This document shows positions 60,422-64,000 of a stretch of DNA of 64,000 bases, in pieces. Source of the DNA: an uncultured bacterium (lineage in GTDB: Bacteria; Bacillota_I; Bacilli_A; RFN20; CAG-826); assembly GCA_949293255.1 (NCBI GenBank), contig CASFCL010000004.1:1-64000 (forward strand), written 5' to 3'. A model generated the notes under the pieces. That model ran no database searches and was not told the DNA's origin. It saw nothing but the letters and a program-made list of their open reading frames with translations. The position numbers were made by a program, and so were the translations under genes. The first letter of the stretch is position 1, and each line of letters opens with the position of its first letter.

Positions 60422-60847
60422 TTATTTTTTACGCTTTTTATAAAGTTTATCGTATTCGCTTTTAACTAATTTTTTTAATATTTTGACGTCTCGTTTTGAA
60501 ATAATGTATCCAGTATTTAAAAGTCCACCAGCAAAAGTCATGTTTTGATAGATATAATCAATTATTCCTTTATATCTATCAGCTTCGTTTCTTTTTAAAA
60601 TTCTTTCGTTTGTTTTAACTGGATTTTGTTTTTCTAAAATTTCTAATTTTTCTGCTAAATTTTGCTCAATATCTTTGATGTTAAAATCAGGATCAAAATT
60701 AATAAGAGGATAAAATAAAGATAAGTCGTCTTTAATTTTTTCCATCTTCGTTCCAGTGACCTCGACCAAATCTTCACAGGTCATAACTTTTTGATTCCAT
60801 TTTTTTATTGCTCGAAGGTATTTTTTGAGATTTGTTTTATTAATCAT
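60422..60847 (-). CDS. Hypothetical basic helical protein
   Basis: This 141-residue lysine-rich protein is predicted to be largely alpha-helical. The N-terminal part (LKKYLRAIKKWNQKVMTCED and VTGTKMEKIKDDLSLF) could form a winged-helix-like DNA-binding domain, but no motif is clear. The C terminus is highly basic (KSEYDKLYKKRKK). The ATG lies 6 nt after TATAAT (60854-60859) without a ribosome site, suggesting a leaderless mRNA. It is divergent from the isomerase-like genes. Confidence 0.65.
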   Translation of the reverse strand: MINKTNLKKYLRAIKKWNQKVMTCEDLVEVTGTKMEKIKDDLSLFYPLINFDPDFNIKDIEQNLAEKLEILEKQNPVKTNERILKRNEADRYKGIIDYIYQNMTFAGGLLNTGYIISKRDVKILKKLVKSEYDKLYKKRKK

Positions 60848-60905
60848 AAATTAATTATATATTTCTAGAGCAATTATTTAAAATATTTATTGTAAGGAGA
60901 CAAGT

Positions 60906-61289
60906 ATGAAAGTCAAAATTTTTCCATTAACAAGCTCTCTTCATAACTATGAAGCCGTAAAATCAGAAACCGAGGAATTTTTATCAGATATTAAGAAAAT
61001 TTCGGGTTGTGAATTTGAAATTATTCAAGATGCTAAAGAGTTTTATGAAGACTGCGATTTATCATTAATTTTAGTAAGAACAGGGGGTTCTGAAGGGATT
61101 TTCTTAAAAAATATAGAAAATTTACATGAACCATATTACCTTTTAACTTATGGTTTTTCTAATTCGTTAGCTGCTAGTTTAGAAATCTTAACCTACTTAA
61201 ATTTAAATAATTTAAAAGGTGAAGTTATCCACGGAAGTAACGAATACGTTGGTAATAGAATTAAAGAATTAATTGAGGAGAAAAAATAA
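60906..61289 (+). CDS. Sugar-isomerase-like protein, N-terminal half (split gene)
   Basis: This 127-residue protein has alternating strands and helices (VKIFPLTSSLHNYEAVKSET, LSLILVRTGGSEGIFLKNI, PYYLLTYGFSNSLAASLEIL), as in the N-terminal Rossmann-like domain of the L-fucose/L-arabinose isomerase-like family (COG2407). It ends in TAA, which shares its last base with the ATG of the next gene. The two products together (127 + 277 residues) have the normal size of one family member, so this looks like a split enzyme. AAGGAG precedes the start. Confidence 0.65.
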   Translation: MKVKIFPLTSSLHNYEAVKSETEEFLSDIKKISGCEFEIIQDAKEFYEDCDLSLILVRTGGSEGIFLKNIENLHEPYYLLTYGFSNSLAASLEILTYLNLNNLKGEVIHGSNEYVGNRIKELIEEKK

Positions 61290-62122
61290 TGAGTAAAGTT
61301 AAATTAGGTTTAATTGGTGCACCATCAGACTGGCTTATTTCATGTAATGTTGATAGAAACAAATTAAGTGACCAACTTGATATTGAATTAGTTGATGTCC
61401 CAGTTTTAGAATTAGAAGAAAACTATCATAAAGTCGAAGTATCTAAAGAATTAATCGAAGAATATAAACATCTTTTTGATGAAGATGAGTTAGTAAAAGC
61501 ATTAAAAATCTATCTTGGAATCAAAATTATCGTCGAAAAATATGATTTAAAAGGATTCGCAATTAGATGTTTTGATCTTTTATCATCAATTAAAAGTACT
61601 GCTTGTTTAGCTCTTGCTATTTTTAATAAAGATGGAATTATTGGAACATGTGAAGGTGATGTTCCTGCACTTATTTCAATGTATTTAGTTAAAAAGATGA
61701 ATGATGAACCAACATTCCAAGCAAATCCATCTCAAATTGATGTTGAGAAAAATGAAATTATCCTTGCTCATTGCACTCTTCCACTCTCAATGTGTACAAG
61801 TTATAAATTAACTACTCATTTTGAAAGCGGAATTGGTGTCGCAATTAAAGGTGAATTAGAAGAAAAGAATATTTCTATCGTAAGAATTGCATCAACTCTT
61901 GATAAATACGTTATGCTCCACGGAAAAATTGTAGAAAATTTAAAATTTGGAAACTTATGTAGAACACAAGTTAGAATTAAAATGGATGATGACTCATCAG
62001 TTTCATATTTCTTAAAGAAACCTTTAGGAAATCATCACATAATTTTCTATGGAAACGACACTAAAAACCTTGAAGCTTATTTAGAAGCTCATGGTTTAGT
62101 TAGAGTTGATAGTTCTAGATAA
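61289..62122 (+). CDS. Sugar-isomerase-like protein, C-terminal half (split gene)
   Basis: This 277-residue protein begins with KLGLIGAPSDWLISCNVD, a segment that in full-length COG2407 (fucose isomerase-like) proteins is internal. It continues with FAIRCFDLLSSIKSTACLAL and GTCEGDVPALISMYL (a family-typical Glu-Gly-Asp that could bind metal), LAHCTLPLSMC and a beta-rich C terminus. Its own GAGGAG ribosome site lies 8 nt before the ATG, within the 3' end of the first gene, so both parts are probably made separately in equal amounts. The substrate is unknown. It ends 1 bp before the convergent psuK stop. Confidence 0.75.
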   Translation: MSKVKLGLIGAPSDWLISCNVDRNKLSDQLDIELVDVPVLELEENYHKVEVSKELIEEYKHLFDEDELVKALKIYLGIKIIVEKYDLKGFAIRCFDLLSSIKSTACLALAIFNKDGIIGTCEGDVPALISMYLVKKMNDEPTFQANPSQIDVEKNEIILAHCTLPLSMCTSYKLTTHFESGIGVAIKGELEEKNISIVRIASTLDKYVMLHGKIVENLKFGNLCRTQVRIKMDDDSSVSYFLKKPLGNHHIIFYGNDTKNLEAYLEAHGLVRVDSSR

Positions 62123-62123
62123 T

Positions 62124-63017
62124 TTATTCGTGTTTATAGGCAAGTTTTGAAATTTCTGGAGAAACCGCACTATCACTCATTAAGGTCATTGAAGCCATCA
62201 TGTTACCAAACTCGATGGCTTTTTTTAATGATTTCCCTTGTAAAACGTGATCGATTACACCTGAGAATAATGCATCACCACAACCAGTTGTATTTTTAAA
62301 TTCTTTAATTTCTTCAACTTTAACAATTCCAATATCTCTAAGATTTGAACCAAAATAGATATCGTTACTCTTGTTAGAGACAACAACGTTTTTAATTCCT
62401 CTTGCTAAAAGACTTTTGACTAATGCTTTTTCAACTAATTGAATGTCAATTAATGATTGAGCTTCAAACATATTGCATTTTAATAAGTAAATTTCACTTA
62501 AATGTTTGCGATATTTTTTAACTTTTTCAGGAGAAATTGCTTCGCAAATAATCTTTTTGTCTTTATAGGTTTCAAAAATATAATCAATTGTTTCTTCATC
62601 TAAATTAGAATCAATAATTATATATTCGTGTTCTTTGATTAATTTATCATAGCTTTTAATAAATTTAATATTTAAATCATTTAAAATACGATTATCACAA
62701 ATTCCAACATATAAATCGTGATTAGAATCATTAATTGCTACATATGTGGAAGATGGATAATTAGTAACAGGAGTATAAACAGTAATTCCTAATGATATGA
62801 GATTTTCTCTCATTTTTGCTCCGTTATTATCATTACCAATTGCAGTTAATAAAGTACATTTATTACCAAGTCGAGCAAGATTTTCGACTGTGTTTCTAAT
62901 TACCCCTCCATAAGATACAGAAAGTTGTCCAATATTAGAAACTCCTTTTGCAAGTTTTTTGTCGCTTGTGGCAATATAATCAATATTTGAACCACCAATT
63001 AAAATAATGTCTTCCAT
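62124..63017 (-). CDS. psuK: PfkB-family kinase, probable pseudouridine kinase
   Basis: This 297-residue ribokinase-fold sugar kinase has the N-terminal GGSNIDYIATSDKKL and SYGGVIRNTVENLARLG and the anion-hole/catalytic-base motif NTTGCGDALFSGVIDHV (Asp in GCGDA). It is encoded 13 bp after psuG in the same orientation, which supports the assignment to pseudouridine kinase, making pseudouridine 5'-phosphate for PsuG. It converges with the split isomerase genes with a 1-bp gap. Confidence 0.88.
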   Translation of the reverse strand: MEDIILIGGSNIDYIATSDKKLAKGVSNIGQLSVSYGGVIRNTVENLARLGNKCTLLTAIGNDNNGAKMRENLISLGITVYTPVTNYPSSTYVAINDSNHDLYVGICDNRILNDLNIKFIKSYDKLIKEHEYIIIDSNLDEETIDYIFETYKDKKIICEAISPEKVKKYRKHLSEIYLLKCNMFEAQSLIDIQLVEKALVKSLLARGIKNVVVSNKSNDIYFGSNLRDIGIVKVEEIKEFKNTTGCGDALFSGVIDHVLQGKSLKKAIEFGNMMASMTLMSDSAVSPEISKLAYKHE

Positions 63018-63030
63018 AAATTCATCCTCT

Positions 63031-63933
63031 TTATTTTATTTTAGAATATTCGACTGCTATTTTTGCACCTAATTTTGCATTATTTAATATTAATTGAATA
63101 TTTGTATTCAAGGAATCGCCTTTTGTAAGCTCAACAATTCTACTTAAAAGGAATGGAGTTTCATCTTTTCCTTTGATTCCTTTTTCTTCCATTTCTTTTT
63201 GAGCTTGATTAATTACATCAGAAATAACTTTTTCATCCATTGCAAATTCTTTTGGAACTGGATTACAAACTAAAATTCCTCCATCAAGTTTATATTCTCT
63301 TTTTGCTTTATTGATTAAAGCGATGTCGAGAGGAGTTTTTGCATTATAATCGACTCTATATGGTGAAGTTCTAGTATAAAAAGCTGGTAAGCAATCACTA
63401 TTATAAGCAATTACAGGGACACCTTTTGTTTCTAAAATTTCCATTGTAAGACCTAAATCTAAAATAGCTTTTGGTCCTGCACAAATAACTGTAACATTAG
63501 TTTTTCCTAATTCATCTAAATCAGCAGAAATATCAAAAGTGCTTTGGGCTCCCTTTTGTGCTCCACCAATTCCACCAGTTACAAAAAACTCAATTCCAGC
63601 ACGTTCAGCTAAAATCATAGTTGCACTTACAGTGGTTGCTCCCCACATCTTTTTAGCTACAACAATTGGTAAATCTCTTCTAGAAACCTTGCTAATTCCC
63701 TGTTTTTTTCCAAATTCTTCAATTTCTTGAGGTGTCATTCCAACAATTGGTTCACCATCAATAATACCAATTGTTGCTGGAATTGCACCATTGTCTCTTA
63801 TTATTTTTTCGACTGCTAAAGCACATTCAACGTTTCTTGGATATGGCATTCCATGAGAAATAATTGTTGATTCAAGAGCGATTACAGGTTTTCCTTCTTC
63901 AATTGCTTTTTTTACTTCTGCATTAATAATCAT
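63031..63933 (-). CDS. psuG: Pseudouridine-5'-phosphate glycosidase
   Basis: This 300-residue enzyme cleaves pseudouridine 5'-phosphate to uracil and ribose 5-phosphate. Family motifs are IALESTIISHGMPYPRNVE, the catalytic lysine region SRRDLPIVVAKKMWGATTVS, FVTGGIGGAQKGAQSTFDIS, VICAGPKAILDLGLTMEIL and GGILVCNPVPKEFAM. Length is typical of PsuG. AGGAG lies before the ATG. It is the first gene of a psuG-psuK operon. Together they recycle modified nucleosides from RNA turnover. Confidence 0.95.
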   Translation of the reverse strand: MIINAEVKKAIEEGKPVIALESTIISHGMPYPRNVECALAVEKIIRDNGAIPATIGIIDGEPIVGMTPQEIEEFGKKQGISKVSRRDLPIVVAKKMWGATTVSATMILAERAGIEFFVTGGIGGAQKGAQSTFDISADLDELGKTNVTVICAGPKAILDLGLTMEILETKGVPVIAYNSDCLPAFYTRTSPYRVDYNAKTPLDIALINKAKREYKLDGGILVCNPVPKEFAMDEKVISDVINQAQKEMEEKGIKGKDETPFLLSRIVELTKGDSLNTNIQLILNNAKLGAKIAVEYSKIK

Positions 63934-64000
63934 ATTTATAACTCCTATTTAATATGTAACTTTCATATAAAATCTTAATTCATCATTACAATATCCAAAT

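Overview
The window is a gene-dense, AT-rich stretch of bacterial chromosome. It carries WhiA, CvpA, SmpB, a group II ECF module next to truA, HrcA/CIRCE control and strong purine-rich Shine-Dalgarno sites. This points to a low-GC Gram-positive (Bacillota), most likely an uncultured Bacilli/Erysipelotrichia- or Mollicutes-related anaerobe; the order cannot be fixed from the sequence alone. The standard bacterial code fits: tryptophan is written TGG throughout and TGA ends at least one gene (44706). The metabolism looks fermentative and strictly anaerobic, with pyruvate:ferredoxin oxidoreductase, a group-B-like [FeFe] hydrogenase, an iron alcohol dehydrogenase and a thioredoxin-reductase-like flavoprotein that lacks the NADPH motifs. 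It also appears to depend on salvage (nucleosides, thiamine, a folate-like vitamin, pseudouridine). I see no rRNA, tRNA, CRISPR, phage or insertion sequence.

Layout. 0.1-2.5 kb: iron alcohol dehydrogenase and a macrodomain protein. 2.5-8.5 kb: a BMP-type nucleoside ABC importer (bmpA-nupA-nupB-nupC) behind a structured leader that ends in an intrinsic terminator and resembles a purine-type three-way-junction riboswitch. 8.7-10.7 kb: two tandem DegV/FakB paralogues. 10.8-15.7 kb: YolD-like protein, membrane proteins, CvpA, enolase and AsnRS. 15.8-20.5 kb: an SNF2 helicase with an unrecognised partner. 20.5-24.7 kb: t6A cluster tsaD-rimI-tsaB-tsaE with a DUF402 phosphatase. 24.8-25.7 kb: a broken ABC ATPase behind a 16-codon ORF. 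25.8-27.7 kb: TPP riboswitch, ThiT-like S component and thiamine pyrophosphokinase. 27.7-34.6 kb: ung, ureohydrolase, hydrogenase, truA-ecfT-ecfA2-ecfA1 and dCMP deaminase. 34.7-42 kb: CBS protein, membrane proteins, peptidase T, ATP-grasp protein, amidohydrolase, folate-type S component, smpB and flavodoxin. 42-44.6 kb: ArsR-controlled Zn/Cd efflux operon with its metal-binding domain on a separate protein. 44.6-48.4 kb: membrane protein plus mini-protein, whiA with a small HTH regulator, and a frameshifted membrane gene. 48.3-54.2 kb: uvrA-lgt-HAD-trxB. 54.3-60.3 kb: hemolysin III protein, HrcA-type Hsp20, XRE membrane regulator and PFOR. 60.4-64 kb: a sugar-isomerase-like protein split into two genes, convergent with psuG-psuK.

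How the genes fit together. PFOR would supply reduced ferredoxin to the hydrogenase and possibly to the flavin thioredoxin reductase. The EcfA1A2T module would energise both S components seen here (ThiT-like and FolT-like). Lgt would lipidate the BMP lipoprotein. The items most worth following up are the bmpA leader RNA, the roughly 130-residue insert in NupA, the TrxB-like protein without NADPH motifs, the split isomerase beside psuGK, the tiny peptide gene before the broken ABC transporter, and a set of genes whose -10 boxes sit only 6-10 nt before the ATG, suggesting leaderless or near-leaderless mRNAs.
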